This document shows, in pieces, positions 11,759 to 23,100 of a DNA stretch of 64,000 nucleotides. The translations under genes and the position numbers were made by a program. Under the pieces are notes generated by a model. The model did no database searches. It was not told the DNA's origin and saw only the letters and a list, made by a program, of their open reading frames with translations. Position 1 is the first letter of the stretch. Each line of letters starts with the position of its first letter. Source of the stretch: Isoetes taiwanensis (Eukaryota; Streptophyta; Lycopodiopsida; Isoetales; Isoetaceae); the NCBI GenBank assembly GCA_021234155.1, contig JAJEKV010000086.1:870001-934000 (forward strand), read 5' to 3'.

Positions 11759-12179
11759 AAGAAATGGTGTTGGAGATTTGGAGGACAGTTTCATAAAGAA
11801 AGGTGAAGACATGGATTTAAATGATTTGATGGAGAGACTAAGTATGGATAAGGAATGCTTGGATAGAAAAGCAGCTTGGGTCAGACTGTTCTGCAGGGAG
11901 GTTGTTCAAGTCTATTGTATGTTTAACTTCGTCTTCATGTATCATTACTATATGTCAGAAGGACAGTTCATAAGATATAGATAATTGTACTACACTCACA
12001 AACTCCTGGCAGATTTGTATGGATCCTTATTGTTGCTCAGTGAAACTAAGAACCTTGACTCCACCTTTGATGAAGCTGTTGATATGACAGTTGATCACTA
12101 TATCTTTGGCTCTGCAGACTCTTTTTACTCTTTTTTCAATGCTAAACTTGACTCTCTTGCCTCATAAACTAATTCCCTT

Positions 12180-13817
12180 TGTGACGTTCCAGGGGAATAT
12201 ACGCCATAAATACGTATATTCCTGGACCCGTCACTATACAAGTCTACACATGTACCTTGGAAGTGGCAAAGGGGCACATATCTAAGTTAATTGTTTAACT
12301 TAGATAACCTTAGGATAAGGCCCATTTCCATATGGCCTTATCCCATTGGGCAACCGCCACATGGCCCCATCCTAGTGGTGCCACGTGGCATCCCATGTGG
12401 ACCCTCACCTATATTGGCTCAAACCCTAACCCTAGACCCCTTTTCCTGACTCTAGCACCTGAACACTCATCTACGCACTCGAAACCCCGTTTCGAGCATC
12501 GTTCGTCGTAGCATAGCCTGGTGCAGCAGCCCCCGAAGTGTGTGTATGATCGTGGAGCGAGCACGACTTCGACCACGTCAAGGAGCAATGGAGACACCAG
12601 GGATGGGAGGAAGTGCGTCTGGAGCAGGTAGGTGGAGTAGAGTTCATAGTGGTTCATCTGGAAGTTAGCACTCCAGATGGGTCTGTATGTTGTATTTAGA
12701 GTAGAGCCATCCTAGAACCCTTGATGAACACCTTGAACCCTAATCAAGGAACCCTAACTGTAAGTTAGGTATGTATGATTAGGTTAAGATGTTCTTATGA
12801 AGTTACCATGATATGATGTGATGTGATGATGGTTGATCATGTTACTCCTCTTGTATTGGGAAGGGGGGTAGAGACCTAGGGCCATATATAGTATGCTTCT
12901 AGTGTAGATCCTTTAGTTCCTCTTAGTTGCGGCCTGTGCATAGGAACCCACCGGGTTATGGAGGCTATGATGTGACTCAGCACTACACAACGGGGCTAGA
13001 GGCAATGCGGAGGGGGATTCCCTGCCGAGTGGGGGCTACGGGGGATCCCAAAGTGGGCTAGGCTTATGGTCGGTCACTTCGTGTGGGCCGAGCATGGGTC
13101 CGGACACCTCACAGGGGCAACGGTGTCAGCCTCGCCTCTCAAGAGTTGCAAGTGTCGGCTTGGCTCTTGTTTTGGGGGTTCATCGTGTATGAATGGGTGT
13201 GTCGCCACGATTCTCTAGCTAGCCTGAGGAGCCTCTAGACCCGAGGAGGGATGCAACCCTTCCCGCCTCGGCCGGACCAGGGAGATGCAACACCGGAGTA
13301 GTCCCGATGGGTGATACCATGGGATTGCGTATCTGGAAGGCTAGAGTCATGTCAGAGCCTGATCTAGGCCATCTGCAAAGTATGCACAGGAGGGGCGGAT
13401 GGAGTGGTCAATCCTAGCCATTGTCTATAGCCAGCCCCGCCATTGTTATGACTCCGTCTGCTCTATCTTGAGGCCTATCCAATTCGATCGACCTCCTTAT
13501 GAGCTCCCAGCCATGGGTAGGAGCTCTCATGTTTTACGACATATGATTCTGTTCTTTGCGGTTATGGATATGTAGATGAGCTACCTTTCGAGGTAGCATG
13601 ATGTATTGTTGTTGCTAGTTCTGACGATGTTTATGCTTCCGCTGTGATAGGAGCCCATAGGGGAAGGGCGCGCAAGACACCTTCGTGTCCCCTTCCTGCA
13701 CTATGGTGATTCCAGAGTGCGGGATAGACGGAGGGCCCGTGCGGTCAGGGGATCGGATGGGGAATTTCCTACGGAGTGTACGGCTGCGAGCTGTTGACCA
13801 AGAACTAGCACTGACCA
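12180..13817 (+). mobile_element. 5' LTR of family C element (plus copy)
   Basis: Starts TGTGACGTTCC. The first 55 bases form an imperfect palindrome in which GGAATATACG faces CGTATATTCC and GTGACG faces CGTCAC. It shares the ordered LTR blocks of 293-1814: 'gtattgggaaggggggtagag' near 12855, 'gcctgtgcatagga' near 12932, 'ggagatgcaaca' near 13270 and 'gcaaagtatgcacaggaggg' near 13375. The right boundary is approximate; it was set by weak alignment with the end of the first LTR (ending near ACCA at 13817). The expected GGGACGTCACA terminus is not preserved here. Confidence 0.65.
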
Positions 13818-15571
13818 TATCCTTGAAAGTAGTCTAACAGGCCTGATAGGGTGCGAAATGAAAAATTTCCACCAAGGAACCTCGAAAATAGGGGGAAAAT
13901 TTTTCTCCTAGGTAGTGGGTCCGTAAGAATAGGCTAAGTTGTTAGAGGAGTAAAAGAATGAGTCAAATAAACATTCTAGTAAAATTGGAGTGGAAATTAT
14001 GAATCAGCATCAAATTTCACCTAATATGGGTCGAAGAATCATACCAATCTGAGATCTGGGTGAAAAATGGCGCAAATTCATAATTAACACTTCAAATCAT
14101 TAGGAAAAATTCGAAATTTTAATATAATACTGTACTAATAATTAAGTATATGGGAGTAATTAATAGGGGGGGCTAATTATTACACCTATTAATGGTAGGA
14201 GAATATTCCTCAAGGAACCCTTCTTTTTCTTGCCACCTCATTTCCCCCCAAACTTTGCCAGCCACCTTCTCTCTCTTGATCAGCCTTACGTTACCCATTT
14301 CTCAGATCGTAAGATATGGCTCCGAACCAAGCAAACCTACAGAAGCCCGCCCAAGGAGCACACCCTCTATGGCGGGCAGAAGAGCAGTGCCCATGGCAAG
14401 CAAGTTCGAACACCTTCGGCCAAAACCAGGAGACGAGAGTTCGTCTTCGTCAGACGAAACCTTCCATGCATCTTAGGAGGAGCCCCAAAGCAGTTCATCG
14501 TCGGTGGAGAGCCAGTGCACCGACGAAACTCACCACCTTGGCCCCCTATCCGACCAGGGGAGCCCAAGGAGAGCAGGGAGGAGCACCACCCGGAGGTGGA
14601 GCACCGGGGGAGGAGGTCGGGCATCCCGGCCGGCAAAGCTTTCTTCTAGCAAGAAGAAGAAGGGGAAGGATAAAGTAGCCCAGTGGCGGAGGAAACGGCG
14701 GCTAACGAGGAAGAAGAGGGAGAGAGAGCTACGGAGAGAAGGAGGGAGGACCAAGAGGAGGAATGATAGGCCTTGGCGGATCGGTCACAATAGGAAGAAC
14801 CTACACCCACGCCGGTAGATGAAAAAATGAGGAGGAAGGAGGTGGAGATGAGGAAGAGGAGGGCGAAGAGGAGGGTAATTAAGCTAAATTGTAGTAGAAT
14901 TCTTTTGTAAATTGTTTAGAAATTGCCTAGAAACCCGAGTAGAACAAAAATTTCAGCAAAAATTATCGAAGATCGACAAAAATTCGGGTACCCGGGTGAG
15001 ACCGCGCCAATCCACCTAGCGTTAACGCAGACGCGTTTTTAAGTTTAATTCACCCGGTTGCATTGAAAATTGGCTTCTAGATGATAATTTTGCTTGAAAT
15101 AAGTTGCTAAGCTAGGTTAGAATTGATCCAATTAGGCATGTTAGCATCTTGTAGCTCCTAAAAATGTTAAGTTTTGACCCAATCAGCCAACCGGGGTGAG
15201 ATCAAGCCACCATCTTATGTTCTAACGCAGCACCCATTTCCTTGGATTCACCCGGTCACCATGTTTGACCTAGATTAGCCAAATTTGACCCAACAAACGG
15301 CCATGTAGTGTTTCTTGCTTTGTTTTGCTTAGATTTGCACTTCATGGTAGTTCATTTGGAGACCTACAGCCTTAGAACAAAAGTCTCTCCCATCAACAAC
15401 CCTTGTGCACGAAACCCGAGGCAAACCATAGTCTATAAAAAGGTAACACCCTTCTATACTGATATCATTTGCCAATATGACTAACAGATCCTACCCTGGA
15501 AAGTTAGCTTACCCCCTAGGGGAGGGAATTGGGTATCTCTAGAGACGCTTAGCCAAGCCTTAGGAAGAGAG
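13818..15571 (+). other. Untranslated leader of the family C element
   Basis: About 1.75 kb between LTR and ORF1. Overlapping open frames from 14190 to 14820 have low-complexity Arg/Glu/Pro composition and no family signal. Two imperfect direct repeats of ~75 bp (14990-15065 and 15189-15263) each begin CCGG(G)GTGAGA and end TTCACCCGGT, so each can fold on itself. The C1 and C2 copies lack this leader entirely. Confidence 0.5.
14990..15263 (+). repeat. Two imperfect ~75-bp leader repeats with CCGGGTGA/TCACCCGG arms
   Basis: Each unit opens with CCGGGTGAGA or CCGGGGTGAGA, contains 'taacgcag' in the middle and closes with TTCACCCGG. The inverted ends would give stem-loops in the element RNA. 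A packaging or dimerisation role is only speculation. Confidence 0.5.
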
Positions 15572-16858
15572 ATGGGAGGATCCAAGGGCAAGAACCAGCT
15601 GTGGGATAGGACTAGAACCATGCCAGACTACATGACCTGCAGGCATAATAGGCATAGATATCTCTCATCCCAGACAGCCCTTGCTCTATTCATGCAGTAT
15701 AAGTCAGTCAATAGGGTGGGAGAACCTTTCATTCACCATCTAGACCTAGCACCACTCAATACTTGTAGAGACCAAGGCCTCATCCTTGAGATAGACTCCT
15801 CGGAGTACGAGTACCATGGCAGAACATCAGGGACACCAGCACTGCAGATCGAACAAGACTACGAGCAGCTAGGGGAAGAAAATCCAGATTGGGAAAGCAG
15901 AGAGGCAAGGAGGATCGAGAGGCACATGGCCAGGCACGATGACGACATCAGGCGAGTCTACGAGCAACCAATCGGCATCACAGCCCTATCACCAATAGTC
16001 ATCGACGGAGAGGAGTATATCTTGGCAAACGACATCCTCAACCTACCTTACTGCCAAGAAGAAGGGCTTAGGATCGACGAGCTCTTAGGCTTAATGGCAT
16101 AGGAGCAGAACACCGACCTCATCGACTACTCCTACCAGGAAATTCCAAGGGAGATAGCAGAGCGGCACTCCTACGCTGGGGAGACAATGTCAGATATAGC
16201 AGCCTATCAGCAGATAAGGGAGATCGATCGACAACAGGAACCCATCATTCCAGAGGAGGAGTTCCAAGAAATACAAAGTAGGTTGTATAAACCAGGAAGA
16301 GGCCAAGCTCTAGCCGGACAGTTCGTTCCAGGAGCATGCGAGAAGCATCCAGCAGCATCAACTTAGAGAACGCAACTACCATGTGGAGAGACCATAAAGA
16401 CCTCTTGGCAGTAGATGTCTACGGCGGGGCAGCTCAAAGGAAGGGCACAGGATCACGAAGCACAGGCAAGGATATGGCGCTGCGCTACTACCTCCCAGCC
16501 CTCAGTCAAGGGCAGATGATAGTCTTCCACAAGGAGTTCAGCCCAAGAGGGGAAGAGTCGATGGCGCTCCTCATAGCACTCTCTGGCTTCGGGCAGCACT
16601 CCAAGATATACAGCCATGCGGATCACATCGTTCTCTTCAAGAGATCCGTGGCGCTCCACTGCCTCGACTTCGCCAGAGGCCACCTCAGGGACGCGACACT
16701 GTCAGTAGTAGCGGCAACAACCAGAACTCCCAGCACCGGAAATGGCCCGAGCACTCGAAGGAGGATCAACCAGGAACATCTTGCGCAACCTCGGCAAAGG
16801 CCTTCGGCTTAGGGACGTCAAGAATTTCTTCAAGTTGACAAGGGGCCATCGATGATAG
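15572..16858 (+). pseudogene. ORF1: unknown protein upstream of gag-pol, family C plus copy
   Basis: I do not recognise this protein. It opens at 15572 (MGGSKGKNQLWDRTR), has one in-frame TAG at 16100, a frameshift near 16325-16335 and another near 16720, and ends at the TGA near 16856. It is otherwise coherent. Regions in order: an N-terminal part with HRHRYLSSQTALALFMQYKS and NRVGEPFIHHL; an acidic middle; ITALSPIVIDGEEYILANDI; NTDLIDYSYQEIPREIAERH; NLENATTMWRDHKDLLAVDV; LRYYLPALSQGQMIVFHKEF then SPRGEE; a block ending ALHCLDFARGHLRD; and a C-terminus MARALEGGSTRNILRNLGKG...VKNFF. No membrane segment or known catalytic motif is seen. Related copies lie at 44390-45690, 54385-55690 and 63517-64000, all minus strand. 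Position and orientation resemble the extra ORF1 of Ogre/Tat elements, but this lineage carries a chromodomain. Confidence 0.7.
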
Positions 16859-17085
16859 ACAAATTCTGTTTTAATCATCTTCACTCCTATAAGCTAGCAT
16901 GTATTTTATATTAATATGTAACTTTTATATATTAATGACTATAAATTGTCTTTAACTTATAAGTGCAATTTTTTGGCATGATTTCCTTTATGCTCAATAA
17001 TAATTCACTTGTAAATAAGGATGAATAATATATAACTAAAGTAACAATATTGATGACTAATACTTGCAGCCAGGAACACCGGCTC
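16859..17085 (+). other. AT-rich, intron-like spacer between ORF1 and gag-pol
   Basis: A ~225-bp stretch far richer in A+T than the coding parts on both sides. It ends in a good splice acceptor context (pyrimidine-poor but TACTTGCAG at about 17073-17081). Element F has a similar AT-rich spacer of ~150 bp between its ORF1 and gag (63365-63515, minus), also ending in a TATGTAG acceptor-like site. Splicing would let one RNA express both proteins; this is inference. Confidence 0.4.
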
Positions 17086-17167
17086 AGGTTCTCAAGGCCA
17101 GGGCCGACATCACCAATGGGTACCTAGAAACTTATTTGGGCGTGAACAAGATGACAACAACGAGGAA

Positions 17168-19420
17168 ATGACGGTGGAATCAATCAATGCAAGGCTCACC
17201 CAAATGAGGAACCAGATGCACCAGCTGATTCATTGGGCCACCCCATTGATGAACGCCCAAGAATATGCACCTGCACCACCACCTCCTCCACCACTACCTC
17301 AGCAAGGCATTGAGGAGGTTCCACAACCAGAAGGGGAAGGCAATCAGGGAAATGTCAGGGACAGAAAGAGAAAAAGAAGAAACCGAAGGACTCCAACACC
17401 ATCCAGCTCCAGTTCATCAGACACTTCTGGCAGCCAAGACAGTTCTAGCTCAGAGAGTGAGTCGGATATATCACAGGTAAGAGCCAGGGCAAGGAAGACA
17501 GATGACTATCATAAGAAAGTGGACATCACTATGAGCAATGTATGGAAGACTAGGAAGTTGGGACAGTTTTCAGGGAAAGACAGGTCAGGTATGGAGGCAG
17601 AAGTTTAGCTTGATGAAATGGAAGAGTTTGGCAATTCTTATGGCATGAAAGACAAAGATATAGGGAAGGTTGCTATAGCAAACTTAATAGGAGCAGCCAG
17701 AATTTGGTGGAAGGGATACGCGAAGTCCAATAAGCTGAAAAGAAACAGTTGCAGATTCAAGATCTTCAGCAAGGCCTTTCGCAAACATTATGTGCCAAGA
17801 TCACATACTAGCAGGCAGATCCAGCAATTCTACAGATTGAACCAAGGTACCTTGTCAGTAGCCAAGTACACAGAGGAATTCATGCGACTCAGACTCCATG
17901 TTCCCGAAATTTCTGAAAGGCAAGCGGTTGACGGATATATTGAGGGATTGAACAGCAATATCAAAAGGCTAGTCCGAGCAATCAATCCAAAGACAGTGGC
18001 AGAAGCCGAGGACAAAGCTATAAGTTTGGAAGAAGCACCAGCAACTCCAGGGGATAAATAGTCGGCCTTCAAGGGTAAATCAACAGGGCAGTATCAAGGG
18101 CAGTACCAGAACAAGCAATCAGCAACTACGCCAACCGGAGGCCAACATCAAGGGAAAGCTCAGGGAAAGTCTTTTGGGGACCGTAAGCCACAAAGCGGAT
18201 CAGGGGGCAGTTCGCTCAAGCGTCTTCTGGACAGCCTGCCAAAGGAAAAGAGACAGGAATGCATTGAAAAGAAGTTGTGCTTTAGGTGCTTCCAGCCAGG
18301 GCACCGAACGCACGACTGTCCATTCGTCATGCAGACAGCTTTGGCAGAACTTGCAGATTGGGATTCACCAACCGAGGGAGACAACAAAGAGGATGACCAG
18401 CAGGAGGCGCAAGATTTCATAGAGGGTAAGTGCCATATTTGTGCAGCTATTGAGTCAGATGATGTTGAAAATCAGTCCACAGTCATTGCGGCTGAGGGAA
18501 TCATAGATAGCAGTCCATATCTAGTCTTGATAGATACAGGTAGCTCTCACAACTTTGCCTCTCCTAGGCTGGCTGCCCTAATGAAGAATAAAGTCTTGAA
18601 GTCTAAGCCAAGGCCAGTTAGCATGGCAAACGGTGCCATTCGCCACACTAAGGGGAGAAGGATCACGTTCGACATAGACCTTAGTGGAAGTAAGTGGCCG
18701 ATGGGGGCAGAGGTCATGGATATTGGAAGGTATGACCTTATAGTAGGAATGGAGTTCCTAAAGCCAGCTAAAGCGATGATTGACTGCGACTGCAACGATA
18801 TCTCCATGACTGCACCGGACGTCACCAGATTCATAGTGAAAGGTAAGAAGGTAGCTTCTCCCATGCAGTGTATTTCTTTGAAGCAGCTAAGGAAAAGTAT
18901 AGAAAGAAACAAGGTGGAGTATATTCTGAGGTTAGAAGCAATTGAACCAACTAAAGAGAAAGGAAGTGACCTAAGTGGTAATCAGTTGCCCAAGCCAGTA
19001 GCAAGGCTTGTTAGGGAGTTCAATGATGTATTTTCGGATCAAATCCGCCAGCTACCACCTTATAGGGGTGTAGAGTGTGAAATCACACTAGCTCCAGATA
19101 CTAAGCCTACCAGCGAGGCACCTTATAGGATGAGCACCCCGGAGTTGATTGAGCTCAAGAAGCAGCTACAGGAATTGCTTGGCCTTGGATTTATTAGAGC
19201 AAGCGTGTCTCCTTTTGGAGCACCCATACTCTTCGTGAAGAAGAAGGACGGGAGTTTAAGAATGTGCATAGATTATCGTCAGCTCAACAAGCAGACGATA
19301 AAGAATAAGTATGCCTTGCCAAGGGCAGATGATTTGATGGACCAGCTCCAAGGAGCGAAAGTATTCTCTAAGATTGACTTAAGGTCAGGTTAGCATCAAA
19401 TAAGGATAAAGAGGATCTCT
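17168..19420 (+). pseudogene. Family C fused gag-pol, truncated in reverse transcriptase
   Basis: One reading frame runs from 17168 to the break, interrupted only by TAG at 17606 and 18059. Gag: a proline-rich, then charged N-terminus, then the capsid region (ARIWWKGYAKSNKL near 17697; QFYRLNQGTLSVAKYTEEFM near 17827; VDGYIEGLNSNIKRLV near 17927). A single CCHC zinc knuckle, [14 protein letters not shown], lies near 18278. The protease active site is [11 protein letters not shown] near 18524. The RT N-terminal half follows: [52 protein letters not shown], then [12 protein letters not shown]. The frame stops at 19391 just before the expected GYHQIR block, whose remnant (HQIRIK) is still readable to about 19420. 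RNase H, integrase and the 3' LTR are absent. Gag and pol in a single frame is usual for chromoviruses, and related copies at 38671 and 57426 do carry chromodomains. Confidence 0.85.
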
Positions 19421-19869
19421 GTGTTATTGCCTTACCTCTTTTTGCTTTCCATGAGTATGTGATTTTTAATTCGAATTTAAGAATATTTGGGGCGCTGGCG
19501 TTGGGTTTGGTTGGGATCCATCGAGCAATAGAGGCGATGTCGCCTTACTATATCACATCAGGCATAAAGATAAGTGGCTTAGAACTTGAACAAAAATCGT
19601 TCAGACTTTAAGTGTGAAGAAGTGAAAGCCTCCTGCTCCTTGTAAGATCTAAATTTAAGTGATGCGCTTTGAATTGTTCTAATGATTTTTTTGGACACTT
19701 TGCTCTCTCAAGCCCTGGCATAATATTGCATGCACATGAATTTCTAGCAATATCAAAAAAAAGATATGCATGTAGGCATAATAATAATAATCATCTAAAG
19801 AGCGAGAGGAAAATTATATTTTGACATTGCATGTCATTCTGCCAGCAGGTTGTGAAAGAACCAAAATAT
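19421..19869. other. Unassigned stretch at the break of the family C element
   Basis: AT-rich sequence following the RT break; no coding or repeat signal recognised. Confidence 0.35.
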
Positions 19870-20151
19870 AACTTTTTGCATAACAGTTGTGGTGGCAACA
19901 GAAACCTAAAACAATTTACAAACAAGGCACATGATATATAACACTCGTCGTTATAAATCCTTTCTTAAGTCACTCTTAGCACCAAATTATAACAACTTTT
20001 TGCATACGCTAACAGTTGTGGTGGCAACAAAAACCTAACCAGTGAAACAACTTAGAAACAAAAACACTTTCATCCACTTCCTTTTATTAACAAGGCACGT
20101 GGACATACAACATTCACCGTTATAAATCCTTTCTTAAGTCAATCTTAGCAC
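19870..20151 (-). repeat. Tandem duplication of the frataxin 3' end
   Basis: Two copies (about 19870-19983 and 19992-20151) share 'cttttTGCATA', 'acagttgtggtggcaacaaaa', 'aacaaggcac' and the block 'gttataaatcctttcttaag'. On the minus strand that last block encodes the last residues of frataxin (...IDLRKDL and TAA). The gene's own copy is the right one; the left copy lacks the rest of the exon, so it is a non-coding duplicate. An extra ~45 bp lies in the right copy. Confidence 0.75.
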
Positions 20152-23100
20152 CCAGGAGATCGCTAAGCTCCTTCTCTAACAGAGGTATTAGTTCAGCTTT
20201 AGTTCTCCGATAAATCCAAGAATTCTCAGATTTATTCCAATCAAATCTTGCGGGTCCACTGTATCCAAAAAGCCATGAAAGTGAAGAAAACCAATAAAGG
20301 AAGCAGCAACAAAGGGCTAATTATAGATATATGCCACTACAATTTCTCATACCTAACAGGAGATGAAAGCCAGATTTGCCTATTGGGAGTTTGCTTGTTA
20401 ATCACATATGTGCCTAAACTTCCAAGGCGAACAGTTAACACACCTTCCTGGAAACATCAAAAACTTAGACGCAAACAAGATATTATTTGAGCTGGAGAGG
20501 GATGAATAATTACAGCATAGTCTACATCAAACCCATCAACTCCAATGTCTTCTCCATATGCCTGCAATTACCACAAATTTGATAAAGATCATTACATAGC
20601 CTGACCAAACTATGTCTCAGCAACCATAAAACGGGCAAAGATAAGATAGCAGTTGGTAAAAAATTTTGCAAGCAGGCTATTGCAGATTAAGGCCATTTTC
20701 CCATACACAGTTACACAGTTATCAAGAAATCAAGGAGCTGATCTTGTAATTATTTATGTGAGCTCCACGTAAATATTAGACTTATTTAGGCCTCTAGTCA
20801 GAATTCCCATCCCTTCTTGGTCAAACAGAGTTTTAGATTATTTCATCATTAAACATATGGAAATGAATTGGAAGAAAAAGCATGCGAAAACACCTCAATT
20901 TTCTCTTGCAAATGGTGCAATACTTCATTCGCAAATATGTGGTACTCCTTCTCGGACAAGAGAACACTGCATCACATGCAACAGGCCACCTATAATTTTT
21001 CTTTTTGTTTGCATGCCATAGGAATTTGGAACTGTATCTGCTTTGATAAGCATATGCCTTAAAAAATATTTGGCTAAAGTCACATTTCTTAAGACCTTAA
21101 CTGTACAATTTGAAATTGCCACCATGGCAGAAGTTTTTGAGCATGAATACTGCACAAAAAACCATCTAGCAGCAATAAGAATGCACAATTAATTTTGATG
21201 GAGCAGGAAACTAGTGGCAAATGCATCCATCATAGCACAATATACCTATGCATTTTACCTGTAATCAACTACAGAAGGCACCGAGTTGTCATCCACAGCA
21301 CTTGTGAACATTCTGAAACTTCTGCAAAACAAGTGCAAACACATGGGTTTACCACTACAAAGAAACAAAATTTGCCAGCTAGAAAGTGAGAGTTGTATTG
21401 GCCAGCTTTAAGCTGTTCCTATATCAGCAAAGTCATTAATCCATCTATTTTACTTATGTGCCATATTAGAGAGAACTTAGAAACCCCATGGCAGGCATTA
21501 GAGAGACGATTTGCAGAGAGGATCTCTCCCGAAGTCTATACTTGCCATAACAAACTTTGTTTACCTGTCTGTAAGTACCAGACTCATATCTACAAAGTCT
21601 GTTCAGAGATGTCGCATGGCTCTTTGGATGCATTGCTCTTTGGACCCTAGATGGACCTAGTATACATGGTTATCCATTTCTTCCATGTCTATTGGAAGCA
21701 AGTTCAAGAATTTTCCAACATTCAAACCATGCATAGAGATGAGTTTAATCATTTACAATAAATGTAAAGCATTTTGATCTTCGTAATTCTTATTAGAAGT
21801 GCCAATTGCAGAATGTACTAAAGCCGTTACAACGCACTGACAAAATGCAAAGTTCTGAACTTTCTTATGAGGGCATTTGAGAATCCTTTTCCACAGAAAA
21901 CAATTCAGCAGCAGATATTTTGTAAAAGGGGACCGCATAAGTTCAAGAAATTCATGAGACCAATGTATATATCCTGTGTACAGGCTATTTCAGTTAAAAA
22001 GGCATTTGATATATACTAATAATATGGCATGCCTATGCTTGAATCTTGCTAGTCTGAGAAAGGCAGATATATTTGTGCAGATTAGAATCTGGCCAGTTGC
22101 ATGTTTCTAAAAAGAAGAAAGATAAGCTGATAACACCACTGACAGCTGAGCTGAGCTGAATTACTTGAAGTAATAAGATTGCCCTGTCAGAAATGGCAAG
22201 GCGGTACTAAGGATATGATACTTCTAGAAGGCATTACGCAAATGATTCACACAGTGCATGCATATGCAACCATCTTTCTTAAATCTGTTGGCTTCTTCAA
22301 GAATATACCTGAAGTAATCCATAACGAAGATCCTCCTTTCCGAACTTATACCATGTGTTATGGCTCCAAATTCAGCAACGGCCTATTCTGTCCCCAAAAT
22401 GAAAGAAAGACTTATAACAAGCATTTCAGGACATTCAAAGACTACAATGCAGAGATGCACAGTTGCAGAGTTAAGCTTTGCTTCTGTTGGACTAAGACTG
22501 ACAGAGGTTTTCTAGCCCATGTTAGTGCAGTAGTGCCAAAAAAGGACACATAACCAGTTATGAATCTTCTAAAACTAATATCGTCCCAGCATAACTGTAT
22601 CTGTCAGAGGTTTTCTAGATGGCTCCTTCCTGTATTGTACCTTTGTGTGCCAACAATATGGAGGATGGAATAGCAGCACTCAAACTATTTAAACATCTCC
22701 AGTGGCCAGTTGCAGCCGATAATCTTTCATGCATTTGTTTTTAGTGCTCTTCCTCGAATGATGGGAGAAACATTGACATAATTCATGATATGGATCGTAT
22801 TCTTCTCAGCCATTCAGTAATTCCACTATTTCCCCAAAATTCATACTACAGACACATGAACTGTTTGCTTACTATCCTATACTCCTATAAACTAAACTCC
22901 TGTCACATATGTCTATGGGATGACCATAAAAGATTTCTCAACCTGCACTATTGGTGAGAGGATCACAAGTAAACGACTTTCACAAGCCATGGCAAGCCCA
23001 TTTTTTTATTGCAGATTATCCAAATCACCACAACCCTTCACATACTTTGAGTCACAGACTGATATGCACTATCAAGGAATTTGCTCTGCACATGACAAGA

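Noticed and set aside
14192-14818. Several long overlapping open frames on both strands
   Set aside because: They lie in the GC-rich, low-complexity leader of the family C element; no frame shows a domain or agrees with another copy.
21538-21655. Minus-strand AG...GT-bounded open stretch considered as the missing frataxin exon
   Set aside because: Its phases (2 in, 0 out) do not connect exon 1 (phase 0) to the 21321 exon (phase 2).
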